Positions 25,450 through 34,322 of a stretch of 64,000 nt of DNA are shown in pieces (the stretch's first letter is position 1; each line of letters opens with the position of its first letter). The notes under the pieces are model-generated. The model had not been told where the DNA came from and ran no database searches. It saw only the letters and a program-made list of their open reading frames with translations. This DNA comes from Paractinoplanes rishiriensis (GTDB lineage Bacteria; Actinomycetota; Actinomycetes; Mycobacteriales; Micromonosporaceae): NCBI RefSeq assembly GCF_016862375.1, contig NZ_BOMV01000023.1, positions 1 through 64,000 on the forward strand, in the 5' to 3' direction. The position numbers were made by a program, and so were the translations under genes.

Positions 25450-26946
25450 ATGGCAGAGCATGAGGTGTCGACGGCGCGTCAACCGTCGTTGGTCGATGCT
25501 GTGGTGCCGCTGGTCGCGCTGGCGGCGTCGATCGCGAGTTGTCTGGCGCTGTTCGGTCTGGATGCCTTGGACGGGCCGCTGCAGGTGGCTCTGGTGGTGT
25601 GCGCCGCGATCGCCGCGTTGATCGCGTTGAAGAACGGGCACAGCTGGGCGGAGGTGCAGGGCGCCGGGCAGGAGGCGATCGCCTCGGTGACCAGTGCCTT
25701 GTTCATCCTGCTGGCCGTCGGTGCGCTGATCGGCACGTGGAACCTGTCCGGCACCATCCCGACCCTCGTCTACTACGGGATCCAGGTGCTGTCGGCGTCG
25801 TGGTTCTACGCGGCCACGGCAATCATCTGCGGGATCGTGGCGCTGAGCATCGGCAGTTCCTGGACCACCGCAGCCACGCTCGGGGTGGGTCTGGTCGGCA
25901 TCGGCGGCCTGCTCGGCGTCTCGCCGGCGATCACGGCGGGTGCGGTGATCTCGGGGGCCTACCTGGGCGACAAGCTCTCGCCGTTGTCGGAGACGACGAT
26001 CCTGACCGCGCAGATGGTCGGGGTCGACCCGCGCGAGCACATCAAACGGCAGGCGTGGACCTCCGTGCCTGCGTTCTTGATCGCGCTGGTCGTGTTCTTC
26101 GTTCTGGGCTGGATCAAGGCCCCCGACGTGCGGGACACCGTGTCGACGGCGACGGAGCTGGCCGACCTGGACCAGTTGTTCTGGATCAGCCCGGTGAACC
26201 TGCTGCCACTGCTGCTGCTGGTCGTGCTGTCGGTGCGCAAGGCACCGGCGTCGCTGGCCCTGCTCGCCTCGGCGCTGTTCGCCGGCCTGGTCGCGGCGTT
26301 CACCCAACGCCAGGTCATCGCCGACTTCATCGCCGGGCCGGGCAACGTGGTGGTGGAGTCCATCAAGGCGACCTGGTTGACGATGGCGACCGGGTTCCAC
26401 GCCGACACCGGCCTTGCCGAGGTCGACCGGCTCGTCTCGCGCGGCGGCATGGCGAGCATGCTGTACACGCTGTGGTTGATCTTCGGGGCGGTGACCTTCG
26501 GTGTTCTGCTGGAGAAGTTCGGGCTGATCTCCCGGCTGGTCGACCCGATGATCGCCTCCGCCAAGAGCACCGGCCGGCTGTTTCTCACCGTGTTCGCGTG
26601 TGGGTTCGGCTTGAACATCGTTGCCGGTGACCAATACATCGCTCTGGTCCTTCCGGCCCGCATCTTCCGGGTCGAGTTCGCCCGGCGCGGTCTCGCGCCG
26701 ACGAACCTGTCCCGGTTAACCGCCGACAGCGGAACCGTCACATCTCCGCTGGTGCCGTGGAACTCGTGCGGGGCGTTCATGGGCGCCACGCTCGGCGTCT
26801 CCACCCTGCTCTACCTGCCGTACGCCATCTTCTGTTACGCGAGCCCCGCGCTGAGCGTGCTGTACGGCGTCACCGGTTTCAAGATCGAGAGGGTCGAGCC
26901 GGTCGCGCTCGATCCGTCACCAGGACGGAGCGACCTACATGGCTGA
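25450..26946 (+). CDS. NhaC-family antiporter (Na+/H+ or amino-acid related)
   Basis: 498 residues, about eleven to twelve membrane helices. Family landmarks are SIGSSWTTAATLGVGLVGIGG, AVISGAYLGDKLSPLSETTIL and GDQYIALVLPARIF, typical of the NhaC and malate-lactate antiporter family. It starts 30 bases after arcA and overlaps the next antiporter gene by 8 bases, so it is part of the arginine operon. A role in Na+/H+ exchange or in arginine/ornithine exchange during deiminase activity are both plausible. Confidence 0.82.
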   Translation: MAEHEVSTARQPSLVDAVVPLVALAASIASCLALFGLDALDGPLQVALVVCAAIAALIALKNGHSWAEVQGAGQEAIASVTSALFILLAVGALIGTWNLSGTIPTLVYYGIQVLSASWFYAATAIICGIVALSIGSSWTTAATLGVGLVGIGGLLGVSPAITAGAVISGAYLGDKLSPLSETTILTAQMVGVDPREHIKRQAWTSVPAFLIALVVFFVLGWIKAPDVRDTVSTATELADLDQLFWISPVNLLPLLLLVVLSVRKAPASLALLASALFAGLVAAFTQRQVIADFIAGPGNVVVESIKATWLTMATGFHADTGLAEVDRLVSRGGMASMLYTLWLIFGAVTFGVLLEKFGLISRLVDPMIASAKSTGRLFLTVFACGFGLNIVAGDQYIALVLPARIFRVEFARRGLAPTNLSRLTADSGTVTSPLVPWNSCGAFMGATLGVSTLLYLPYAIFCYASPALSVLYGVTGFKIERVEPVALDPSPGRSDLHG

Positions 26947-28477
26947 CACAGTTCCCGGCGCGGCGCACACCTCGGCCGGTAACACCCCGGCCGCCCACAC
27001 CGCGCTCGCCGGCGCCTCGCCCCCAGGTACCCCGGCCGCCGATCCTCCGGTCGTGACGCCGGGCAAGATGAGTATGCCCACGCTGACCGCGATGGTGGTC
27101 GGCAGCATGGTCGGTGCGGGTGTGTTCTCCCTGCCGGCACGCTTCGGGGTGGCAACCGGCATCCTGGGATCCCTGATCGCCTGGACGATCGCCGGCACCG
27201 GGATGCTGATGCTCGCATTTGTTTTCCAGAACCTCGCCATCCGCAAGCCCAACCTGGACTCCGGGGTATTCATCTACGCCAAGGCAGGTTTCGGCGACTA
27301 TGCCGGCTTCAACTCCGCGATCGGTTTCTGGGCCAGCGCGATCGCCGGTAACGCCTTCTACTGGGTTTTCATCAACGCGACCCTCGGCGCGTTCTTCCCC
27401 GCCTTCGGCGACGGCGACACCGTCCTCGCGCTGGCGTTGTCCACCGTCGGCGTCTGGCTGTTTCACTTCCTGATTGCGCGGGGAGTCCGCGACGCGGCCG
27501 TCATCAACCGGATCGTGACCGTACTCAAGATCCTGCCGATCCTGGTCTTCATCGTGGTGTTGTTCGTCGCGTTCGACGCCGGTGTCTTCGCGGACAACTG
27601 GATCGCGACCGGGTACGGCGATCTCGGCTCGCTCAACGAACAGATCCGCAACACCATGATCATCACGACGTTCGTGTTCCTCGGCATCGAAGGGGCCAGC
27701 GTCTACTCCCGCTACGCCAAGAAACGCCAGGACGTCGGCAGGGCGACCATCCTGGGCTTCCTGACCGTGCTGTCGATCTTCGCCCTGGTGACCTTGTCGA
27801 GCTACTCGGTGATGGCCCAGCCGCAGATCGCCGCGACCCGCCAGCCCTCGATGATCGGCGTGTTCGAGCACGTCGTCGGTGACTGGGGGCGCTGGTTCAT
27901 CAGCGCCGGCGTCATCATCTCCGTCCTGGGCGCCTACCTCGCCTGGACCCTGATGGCCGCCGAGGTGATGTACATCCCAGCCCACAACGAGGACTTCCCG
28001 GCCTTCCTCGGCAGGGAGAACGGCAAGGGGACGCCGATCACCGCGCTCGTGGTCAGCTCACTGGCCGTCCAGCTGCTGCTGGCCGTGACCCTCGTGCTGA
28101 CCGACGCGCTGAACTTCATGCTCGACCTGTGCACCAGCCTCGCGCTGATCCCGTACTTCCTCGCCGCCGCGTACGCGCTCAAGCTCGGCCTCACCGGCGA
28201 GTCCTACGAGGACGTGCCGGCGCGCACCCGCCGCAAGGAGGCGATCTTCGCGGGCATCGCGACAGCCTACACGCTGTTCCTGTTCGAGGCCGCCGGCCTG
28301 AAGTTCCTGCTGCTGTGCTCGGTGCTGCTCGCCCCGGCCACCCTGCTGTACGTCAAGGCGCGCAGCGAGCGTGGCCGCCGGCTGTTCACACCCACCGAGA
28401 TCGCGCTGTGCGCCCTGATCGTGGCCGCCGGCATCACCGGCATCATCGGCCTGTGGGCCGGCTTCATCGCCATCTGA
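26939..28477 (+). CDS. ArcD-like basic amino-acid/polyamine antiporter (APC family)
   Basis: 512 residues, twelve to thirteen helices after a 45-residue soluble N-terminus. The first helix carries TAMVVGSMVGAGVFSLPARFG, the substrate-binding unwound helix of APC antiporters. Other family signs are NAFYWVFINATLGAF, FVFLGIEGASVYSRYAK and CTSLALIPYFLAAAYALKLG. It likely exchanges arginine for ornithine, the product of the missing ornithine carbamoyltransferase step. Overlap with the NhaC gene and the shared direction with arcA support this role. Confidence 0.83.
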   Translation: MADTVPGAAHTSAGNTPAAHTALAGASPPGTPAADPPVVTPGKMSMPTLTAMVVGSMVGAGVFSLPARFGVATGILGSLIAWTIAGTGMLMLAFVFQNLAIRKPNLDSGVFIYAKAGFGDYAGFNSAIGFWASAIAGNAFYWVFINATLGAFFPAFGDGDTVLALALSTVGVWLFHFLIARGVRDAAVINRIVTVLKILPILVFIVVLFVAFDAGVFADNWIATGYGDLGSLNEQIRNTMIITTFVFLGIEGASVYSRYAKKRQDVGRATILGFLTVLSIFALVTLSSYSVMAQPQIAATRQPSMIGVFEHVVGDWGRWFISAGVIISVLGAYLAWTLMAAEVMYIPAHNEDFPAFLGRENGKGTPITALVVSSLAVQLLLAVTLVLTDALNFMLDLCTSLALIPYFLAAAYALKLGLTGESYEDVPARTRRKEAIFAGIATAYTLFLFEAAGLKFLLLCSVLLAPATLLYVKARSERGRRLFTPTEIALCALIVAAGITGIIGLWAGFIAI

Positions 28478-28501
28478 AGCAGCGTCCCGCGAAGGCCCGC
28501 C

Positions 28502-30256
28502 CTACCCTTGCCTGCTGTCGTCGTGCGGACCGGTCGCCTCGGCCGTCCGCGAACCGGGCGACCGGCGTGACGCACGGTCTACCCAGCGGATCTCGCTGCC
28601 GAGAAGCACGCCGAGCGCGACGGCGACCATCGTCACGGCCGTGGACAGCAGGGTATTGAGTCCGTCCAACGGGTCAGCCCCGATGTACTTGGTCGCGCCG
28701 AGCAGGCCGAGCGCCCCGGGCACGAGCAGCCAGAAGGCGGGTAGGACGCTGACCGGCGCCGGCGGCCCGTTCGGCGCACGCGCCACCAGCCGGGCCACCG
28801 GCGTCATGAGCACCGCACCGACGAATGCCGACAGCACTCCACCCAGGAAGTATCCTCCGACGACCTGCCCCGCGTACGCGATGTAGAGCACCACCAGCAG
28901 CCACCCGAGCGAGGCGCGGCGGGCGCAGTGATGCAGCACCACACCCGCACCGAACAAAGCAACGCCTAGCCAGGTGGTCCACGCCGGCAAGGGCTGCGAG
29001 CTGACCCCGACGACCGCATCGACTGGGGCGCCGACGAGTTCGGCCGCGCTGCTGATACCGAGGGCGAGCAGGAACAGGCGCATGCTGCCGGACGCCAACC
29101 GACCGGCCCCGGAGATCATTTGACCGGTGGCCAGCTCGATTGCTGCCGTCGTCAGCAGCGCGCCGGGAAGGAACGTCACCAGGGGCGCGGCCAGCGGCGC
29201 CAGCACTCCCATGCCCGGGGCGAGCCGGGCGAGCAGGAAGGCCGTAATCGCCACGCCGAAGGCGCACAACGACGGAAGGAACGGCTGCCACCGCGCCGGC
29301 GCCCGATCCGTCGCCAGTTGCAGCAGGCCGACTCCCGCGCCCAGCAGGACGGCGGCCAACAGGCCGGTCCAATCGGCCCGCAGGACCAGAGCCAGCCCCG
29401 TTGTCAGCAGCGCATAACCGGCCACCCGGGCCGCCGGCCCGAACACCGGCGGCAGAAGGCGGATCCGGTTGAGCTCGACCAGCCCATCGGCCGGCCCGAT
29501 CTGACCGCGTTCCGCTGACCGGACAAGCCGGTGCAGAGCATCCATCTGCTCCAGGCGAAGCTGCTCGGTGCCGGCGGGCGCGACCGCGGTCTGCACCGTA
29601 CCCAGCGTGGGCGTGGTGACGAACAACGCCGTCGCCAGAACGACGACTTCCGCGTCCGGAACACCGTTGACCGCCGCTACCCGGCCCAGGATCTGCTGAA
29701 CCGACGACACCGGCTCACCGCCGTCGATCAGCGCCTGCCCCAGGGCCACGAGGAACGGCACCAGCGACCGGGAAACACCCGGGTCCGGCAGGGGCGGATC
29801 AGCCGCACGAGGACCGGCACGCGCTGCTCGACGGCCGATCGCGAGCGCGACCGCGCTCACGACCAGCAGGGCACCCAGGGCCGCGAGCAGCATGGACACC
29901 GTGATGCCAGATCGCGTCGCCGCAGGCGCACCCGCAGGCACCGGCGCCCGCGATGCGGGTGCCGCCGTCGTGGACGCCAGCGGGGTCGGGCTGGGCGGAG
30001 AGTCCGCAGACACGGACACGGACACGGACACCGGCGCCGAAGGGGTAGCAGGGTCGCTCGCCTGCGGGTCCGGCGAAATCGGCTCATCCGGTTCCGGGGT
30101 CGGCGATGGCTCACCGGCCTCGCCCGCAGACGTCGGGGCCGTTCCAGGTATCGGTGGACTGGAAGGCTGTGCGCCATCGGCCGGCCCGGCCAGGGCGAAA
30201 CCGGCGGTGAGGCCGACCAGCAGGACAGCCAGCCACGACGCCGCGGAGACCGGCAC
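28502..30256 (-). CDS. Threonine/serine exporter (ThrE family), one-chain form
   Basis: About 584 residues. A signal-like segment (PVSAASWLAVLLVGLTAGFALAG) is followed by a Pro/Ser/Thr linker, a single helix near 110-135, the cytoplasmic ThrE_1/DUF1212 domain (PFLVALGQALIDGGEPVSSVQ), and two clusters of helices including ATGQMISGAGRLASG and VPGALGLLG. The GTG at 30256 is preferred because AGGGG lies 7 bases upstream and the codon follows the upstream stop by 10 bases; a GTG at 30304 would overlap it. It converges with arcD. It exports threonine or serine, perhaps also peptides; family function known from corynebacteria. Confidence 0.82.
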   Translation of the reverse strand: MPVSAASWLAVLLVGLTAGFALAGPADGAQPSSPPIPGTAPTSAGEAGEPSPTPEPDEPISPDPQASDPATPSAPVSVSVSVSADSPPSPTPLASTTAAPASRAPVPAGAPAATRSGITVSMLLAALGALLVVSAVALAIGRRAARAGPRAADPPLPDPGVSRSLVPFLVALGQALIDGGEPVSSVQQILGRVAAVNGVPDAEVVVLATALFVTTPTLGTVQTAVAPAGTEQLRLEQMDALHRLVRSAERGQIGPADGLVELNRIRLLPPVFGPAARVAGYALLTTGLALVLRADWTGLLAAVLLGAGVGLLQLATDRAPARWQPFLPSLCAFGVAITAFLLARLAPGMGVLAPLAAPLVTFLPGALLTTAAIELATGQMISGAGRLASGSMRLFLLALGISSAAELVGAPVDAVVGVSSQPLPAWTTWLGVALFGAGVVLHHCARRASLGWLLVVLYIAYAGQVVGGYFLGGVLSAFVGAVLMTPVARLVARAPNGPPAPVSVLPAFWLLVPGALGLLGATKYIGADPLDGLNTLLSTAVTMVAVALGVLLGSEIRWVDRASRRSPGSRTAEATGPHDDSRQG

Positions 30257-30266
30257 CGGGAGGCCC

Positions 30267-30782
30267 CTAACGGCTGTCGCGGCGCCCCTGGCGCCGGGCG
30301 ACACCGGCCCGGGTTGAGGCGTACCGCTTGGGAATACCGGCGTGGTCGGGACGACGATCCAGCCGCTGCGCGGTGCGACCCTGCACCGCCGCAACCGCGG
30401 GTGAATCCGGGGGCATGGGGTTGCCCGGTCGTTGAGCTTCGGCCAGTCGCTCAGCCTGCAGCGCCGCCGCGCTGGCTCGGGCCGCCGCGGCAAGTCGCTG
30501 GCTGACCCGAGCCAACGCGTCCTCGAAAACTTCGGCCTTGGCACGACTGCGGCTGTTCTTCGGGTACGCCTTGCCCCGGCCGCCGGCCGGCTCGACCTGA
30601 GCGGCAGCCTGCCGGCGGTACACCTTGACGTGTTTGTTCCGGGCCCGCCGGACCCGCGTGTGCAGTTCGATCAGCTCGTCTTCACCCAGCTGAGCCAGCC
30701 GCTCCGGCTCGGTCGCCCGGGCGAGCAGCAGCTCCGTCTCGGTGAGCGAGTTCAGTAACGCGTCCATGTCCCCATCTCTCAC
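30267..30782 (-). CDS. Conserved hypothetical charged protein
   Basis: 171 residues, soluble, Arg/Ala/Glu-rich. The first part is helical (LLNSLTETELLLARATEPER then LAQLGEDELIELHTRVRRA), with a Lys/Arg patch (RRARNKHVKVYRRQ) and a long helix, and the C-terminus is Arg-rich and disordered. It could bind nucleic acid or a membrane surface, which is inference. The GTG at 30782 overlaps the protease stop (GTGA), and an internal ATG at 30767 is the alternative. It sits between the HtrA-like protease and ThrE genes, all in one direction. Confidence 0.6.
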   Translation of the reverse strand: MRDGDMDALLNSLTETELLLARATEPERLAQLGEDELIELHTRVRRARNKHVKVYRRQAAAQVEPAGGRGKAYPKNSRSRAKAEVFEDALARVSQRLAAAARASAAALQAERLAEAQRPGNPMPPDSPAVAAVQGRTAQRLDRRPDHAGIPKRYASTRAGVARRQGRRDSR

Positions 30783-31846
30783 GGTGCGGTCACCGGTACG
30801 TCGGCTTTTTGGGCAGTGCCACCGCGCTGGTAGCCGATCTCGACGGTGTCACCGGGGCGGTGCTCCGCGACGGCCACGAGCATCTGGTCGGTGCTGTTCA
30901 CGGCGGTGCCGCCGATCTGCGTGATCACATCGCCGGCGCGCAGGCCACCGCGGGCGGCTCCAAGACCGGGCAAAACCTGTTCCACGTACGCGCCGCGGGG
31001 CAGGCCGGTCGAGCCGGCCATCTCGTCGGTGACCGTCACGCTCAGGACGCCGATCATCGAGTGCTGAGCGCGGCCCGACTCGATGAGTTGTTCGGCGACG
31101 GACATCGCGAATCCGATCGGGATGGCGAAGTTGAGACCGATGCTGCCGCCGCCGCCCTGCGGGGTCTGCGCTCCGGCCGAATTGACCCCGACCTGCCGCC
31201 CGGCGCAGTCGAGCAGCGGGCCGCCGCTGTTGCCCGGGTTGATGGAAGCGTCGGTCTGCACCGCATTGACCAGGGCGGCCGGCTCCTCGCCCTGGCCGAC
31301 GTCGACGTACCGGTTCAGGGCGCTGACCACGCCGGCGGTGATGGTGCTGTTGAGGCCGAGCGGCGAACCGGCCGCCACGACCGGCTGCCCGACCACCAGT
31401 GCCGACGAGTCGCCGACGGCGATCGGGCTCAGCCGGGCGGCGTTCTTGTCGACACGGATCACGGCGAGGTCGGTGGCCGGGTCGCGGCCCACCACGGTCG
31501 CCGGCACACCGGCGGGGCCGCGGGCGAAGTCGACGGTGACGCTGCCGCCGGCGCCGGGCGCGATGACGTGGTCGTTGGTCAGGATGTTCCCGTCGCCGTC
31601 CAGGACGGATCCGGAGCCCAGGCCGCTGGCCGCGCCACCCTGGACGTGGATGGTGACCAGGGAGGGAAAGACCCGGGCCGCCACCGCGGACACATCGCAG
31701 GAGGTGCCGCCGGCCGGGGCGGCGGCTGCCGGCCGGGCCGGTTCGTCGGAGCCGGCCGCCAGGGCGCCGACCACCCCGCCGGTGATGCCCGCCACCAGGG
31801 TCAGCCCGGCCGCCGCGGCGACGACGCGCCCACGCGAGACGTCCAT
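30779..31846 (-). CDS. HtrA/DegP-like S1C serine protease with PDZ domain
   Basis: 355 residues. A signal anchor at about 8-30 (VVAAAAGLTLVAGITGGVVGALA) places the protease outside the membrane. The trypsin-like core has the triad His in NDHV (about 92), Asp in TDLAVI (about 125) and Ser in GNSGGP (about 206). A PDZ domain (about 255-345, GLRAGDVITQIGG) follows. The family degrades or refolds misfolded envelope proteins. GGGAGG precedes the ATG at 31846. It is 23 bases behind a DUF1269 gene and overlaps the next gene, so probably part of a stress operon. Confidence 0.9.
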   Translation of the reverse strand: MDVSRGRVVAAAAGLTLVAGITGGVVGALAAGSDEPARPAAAAPAGGTSCDVSAVAARVFPSLVTIHVQGGAASGLGSGSVLDGDGNILTNDHVIAPGAGGSVTVDFARGPAGVPATVVGRDPATDLAVIRVDKNAARLSPIAVGDSSALVVGQPVVAAGSPLGLNSTITAGVVSALNRYVDVGQGEEPAALVNAVQTDASINPGNSGGPLLDCAGRQVGVNSAGAQTPQGGGGSIGLNFAIPIGFAMSVAEQLIESGRAQHSMIGVLSVTVTDEMAGSTGLPRGAYVEQVLPGLGAARGGLRAGDVITQIGGTAVNSTDQMLVAVAEHRPGDTVEIGYQRGGTAQKADVPVTAP

Positions 31847-31869
31847 GAGAACCTCCCGGCCGCGACGGG

Positions 31870-32358
31870 TCAGCCCGCCGTGCCGAGTTCCTCGGCGAGT
31901 TCCTTCTCCTGCTGGTGGGACAGCGACGTCTGGAGGACCTCGCCACCGAACGGGCGCAGGGCGTCGGCGAACTTGTCCTCGGTCCGTTCCCGGCTCATGA
32001 TCACGAGGGCCGCCTTGCCGGGGGTGAGCAGGGCACGGACCCGGGCGCGGAACGAATCGTTGATGCCGGCCTGGCCCAGCTTGCCGAACAGTGCGCCGAG
32101 CGCGCCGCCGACCAGCGCACCGGCGAACGGCATGAGGAACAGCAGACCGAAGATCGCGCCCCACAGGGCCCCGGATGCGGCGCCGCCCGAGACGAACTTG
32201 CCCGGGGTGTCGACGTGGCTGTGTCCCTCGGCGTCCACGGTGACGACCGCCAGGCCGTTGAGCTCGACGATGTGATCCTTCTGGAGGTCGATGACCTGCG
32301 CGTAGGCGCGTTTGGCGGTGTCGTGGTCGCCGTACCCGATGATGATCAAGTCGGACAT
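31870..32358 (-). CDS. DUF1269 family membrane-associated stress protein
   Basis: 162 residues. An N-terminal DUF1269-type domain (IIIGYGDHDTAKRAYAQVI) is followed by a glycine-rich hydrophobic hairpin (about 63-100, GALWGAIFGLLFLMPFAGAL) and a C-terminal soluble part. Members are common near universal stress proteins and in hypoxia or dormancy regulons of actinomycetes. GGGGGAA upstream of the ATG at 32358 supports this start. It is the first gene of the DUF1269, protease, hypothetical, ThrE series. Confidence 0.8.
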   Translation of the reverse strand: MSDLIIIGYGDHDTAKRAYAQVIDLQKDHIVELNGLAVVTVDAEGHSHVDTPGKFVSGGAASGALWGAIFGLLFLMPFAGALVGGALGALFGKLGQAGINDSFRARVRALLTPGKAALVIMSRERTEDKFADALRPFGGEVLQTSLSHQQEKELAEELGTAG

Positions 32359-32432
32359 CGTGTGTTCCCCCTGCACAGATCGATCCTCATGGTGCGAGCA
32401 GGCAACGTTGGCATCGGTGCGGAGGGCGGGGC

Positions 32433-32451
32433 CTCATCCGACGTGGATGAG
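32433..32451. other. Short perfect hairpin in the divergent gap before the hydrolase
   Basis: CTCATCC and GGATGAG pair around GACGT in the 222-bp gap between the DUF1269 gene (minus) and the hydrolase gene (plus). It could be an operator or a leader stem. No gene of recognised family lies in the gap. Confidence 0.35.
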
Positions 32452-32580
32452 ATCCGCAAGCCTTACGGAATCACCGCCTTTCAGCACTGCCCGAAGCCGT
32501 GAACATCGTCCCGGCGGGATGAAGCCGTGCCCGGTCGCCAGCCGTCACTGTCCTCCGTAGACCGGGCAGAGCGGAGCGCC

Positions 32581-34227
32581 ATGACGACGGAACAGACCCA
32601 CACCGCCGGCCGGCGTTACCAGTTCTCCGGCCTGGTCGTGGCCGCCGTCATGTTCTGCATGTCGTTGACGCCGTCGCTGCTGCCCCGGAGCTGGCTGATC
32701 CAGGGGTTGATCAGTGGCCTGCTGGCCGCCGTCGGATACGGACTCGGCACGCTCACCGTCTGGCTGGGTAAGCAGCTCACCGGGCGCACGCCGCCGCGAC
32801 CCGGGCCGATCGCCTGGCGGGTTCTCGCCGGCGTCGCCACCGTCGGCTGCGTCATCTTCATCTACCTCGGTGCCCGGTGGCAGACACAGATCCACCGCCT
32901 CGTCGGCCTGGATCCACCGCCCCGGATCGGCTACCTGCTCGTCCTGCCCGTCGCGGTGGTGACCCTCGTCGCCCTGATCGGCCTGGCCCGGCTGCTGCGC
33001 CGGGCCGCGCAGCGCCTCGCCGCCCTCCTCAGCCGGTGGATCCCGGCGGCCGCGGCCAGGGCTGCCGCCGGCCTGGCGGTAGCGCTGCTGCTGCTCGGCA
33101 TCCTCAACGGTGTCGTGCTGCGGGCGGCCTTCACCAGCGCGGACGCCTCGTTCCGCACGCTCAACGGCGAAACCCATGCCGACCTGGCCGCCCCGGCCGA
33201 CCCGGTGCGGTCCGGCGGACCCGGCTCCCTGGTCACCTGGGACTCGCTGGGCAACCAGGGCCGGCGGTTCATCGGCGGCGGCCCGGGGATCGCCGAGCTC
33301 GAGGCGTTCGGCGGGCCCGGCGCCCGGCCACCGGTCCGGGTCTACATCGGCATCGACGCGGCCGGGTCCTCGCGGGAGCGGGCCGCCCTCGCGGTCGAGG
33401 AACTGGAGCGCACCCGCGGCTTCGACCGGGCCGTGCTGTGCCTGATCACCACGACCGGCACCGGATGGGTCAACGAGCAGGCGGTGGACCCGCTCGAGTT
33501 CATGTACCATGGGGACAGCGCGCTGGTCGCCACGCAGTACTCGTACCTGCCGAGCCCGATCTCGTTCCTGGTCGACAAGGAACGGGCCCGGGACGCCGGA
33601 CGCGACCTGTTCGACGCCGTCTACGCGGTGTGGTCCCGGCTGCCCACCACCGGACGGCCCAAACTGCTCGTCTTCGGGGAGAGCCTGGGCTCGTTCGGCG
33701 CGGAGGCGGCGTTCAGCGGGCCCGCGGACGTCCGCAACCGTACCGACGGCATGCTGCTGATCGGCCCGCCCAACCGCAACCAGCTCTGGACCGACTTCCT
33801 CACCGACCGCGACCCCGCGAGCCCGGCGGTCCTGCCGGTCTACCAACAGGGCGAGACCGTACGCTTCGCCGCCGACCCGGCCGACCTCACCCGGCCGGCC
33901 GGAGCCTGGGGCACGCCCCGGGTGGTCTACCTCCAATACCCGTCCGACCCGATCACCTGGTGGTCCCCGCGGCTGATGGTGAGCCGGCCGGACTGGCTGA
34001 CCGAGCCCCGGGGCGCCGACGTGCTGTCCACCGTGCGCTGGTACCCGTTCGTGACGTTCTGGCAGGTCTCGGCGGACATGGCGTTCGCCAACAACGTGCC
34101 TGCCGGCCACGGCCACAACTTCGGTGCCACGCCGGCCGCCGCGTGGGCGCAGATCGCGCCACCACTGGGATGGAACGCGGAGCGGACCGCCACGCTCACC
34201 CGTCTGCTGTCCCGGACCGACCGCTGA
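32581..34227 (+). CDS. Membrane alpha/beta-hydrolase family protein
   Basis: 548 residues. Four membrane segments occupy about 15-185. The large C-terminal part has the nucleophile elbow FGESLGSFG (GxSxG) and the features of the PF10081-like bacterial alpha/beta-hydrolases, including FMYHGDSALVATQYSYLPS, LLIGPPNRNQ and VVYLQYPSDPITWWS. A likely catalytic His is GHGHNF near the end. The substrate is unknown; relatives act on the membrane or envelope lipids. The ATG at 32581 lies behind AGAGCGGAG. It sits between divergent stress genes and a USP gene. Confidence 0.8.
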   Translation: MTTEQTHTAGRRYQFSGLVVAAVMFCMSLTPSLLPRSWLIQGLISGLLAAVGYGLGTLTVWLGKQLTGRTPPRPGPIAWRVLAGVATVGCVIFIYLGARWQTQIHRLVGLDPPPRIGYLLVLPVAVVTLVALIGLARLLRRAAQRLAALLSRWIPAAAARAAAGLAVALLLLGILNGVVLRAAFTSADASFRTLNGETHADLAAPADPVRSGGPGSLVTWDSLGNQGRRFIGGGPGIAELEAFGGPGARPPVRVYIGIDAAGSSRERAALAVEELERTRGFDRAVLCLITTTGTGWVNEQAVDPLEFMYHGDSALVATQYSYLPSPISFLVDKERARDAGRDLFDAVYAVWSRLPTTGRPKLLVFGESLGSFGAEAAFSGPADVRNRTDGMLLIGPPNRNQLWTDFLTDRDPASPAVLPVYQQGETVRFAADPADLTRPAGAWGTPRVVYLQYPSDPITWWSPRLMVSRPDWLTEPRGADVLSTVRWYPFVTFWQVSADMAFANNVPAGHGHNFGATPAAAWAQIAPPLGWNAERTATLTRLLSRTDR

Positions 34228-34228
34228 C

Positions 34229-34247
34229 GCCGGCCGCCGCGGCCGGC
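34229..34247 (+). terminator. Near-perfect hairpin after the hydrolase gene
   Basis: GCCGGCCGC and GCGGCCGGC pair around one C, starting 2 bases past the stop codon. No U tract is seen, as is usual for actinomycete terminators. Confidence 0.65.
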
Positions 34248-34322
34248 ACAGCGCGCCCGCCGCACCGTCACAAAGCCGGGGCGCCGCCCGGTCGTAGCTG
34301 ACGAGCCGGAAGGGAGAACCTC

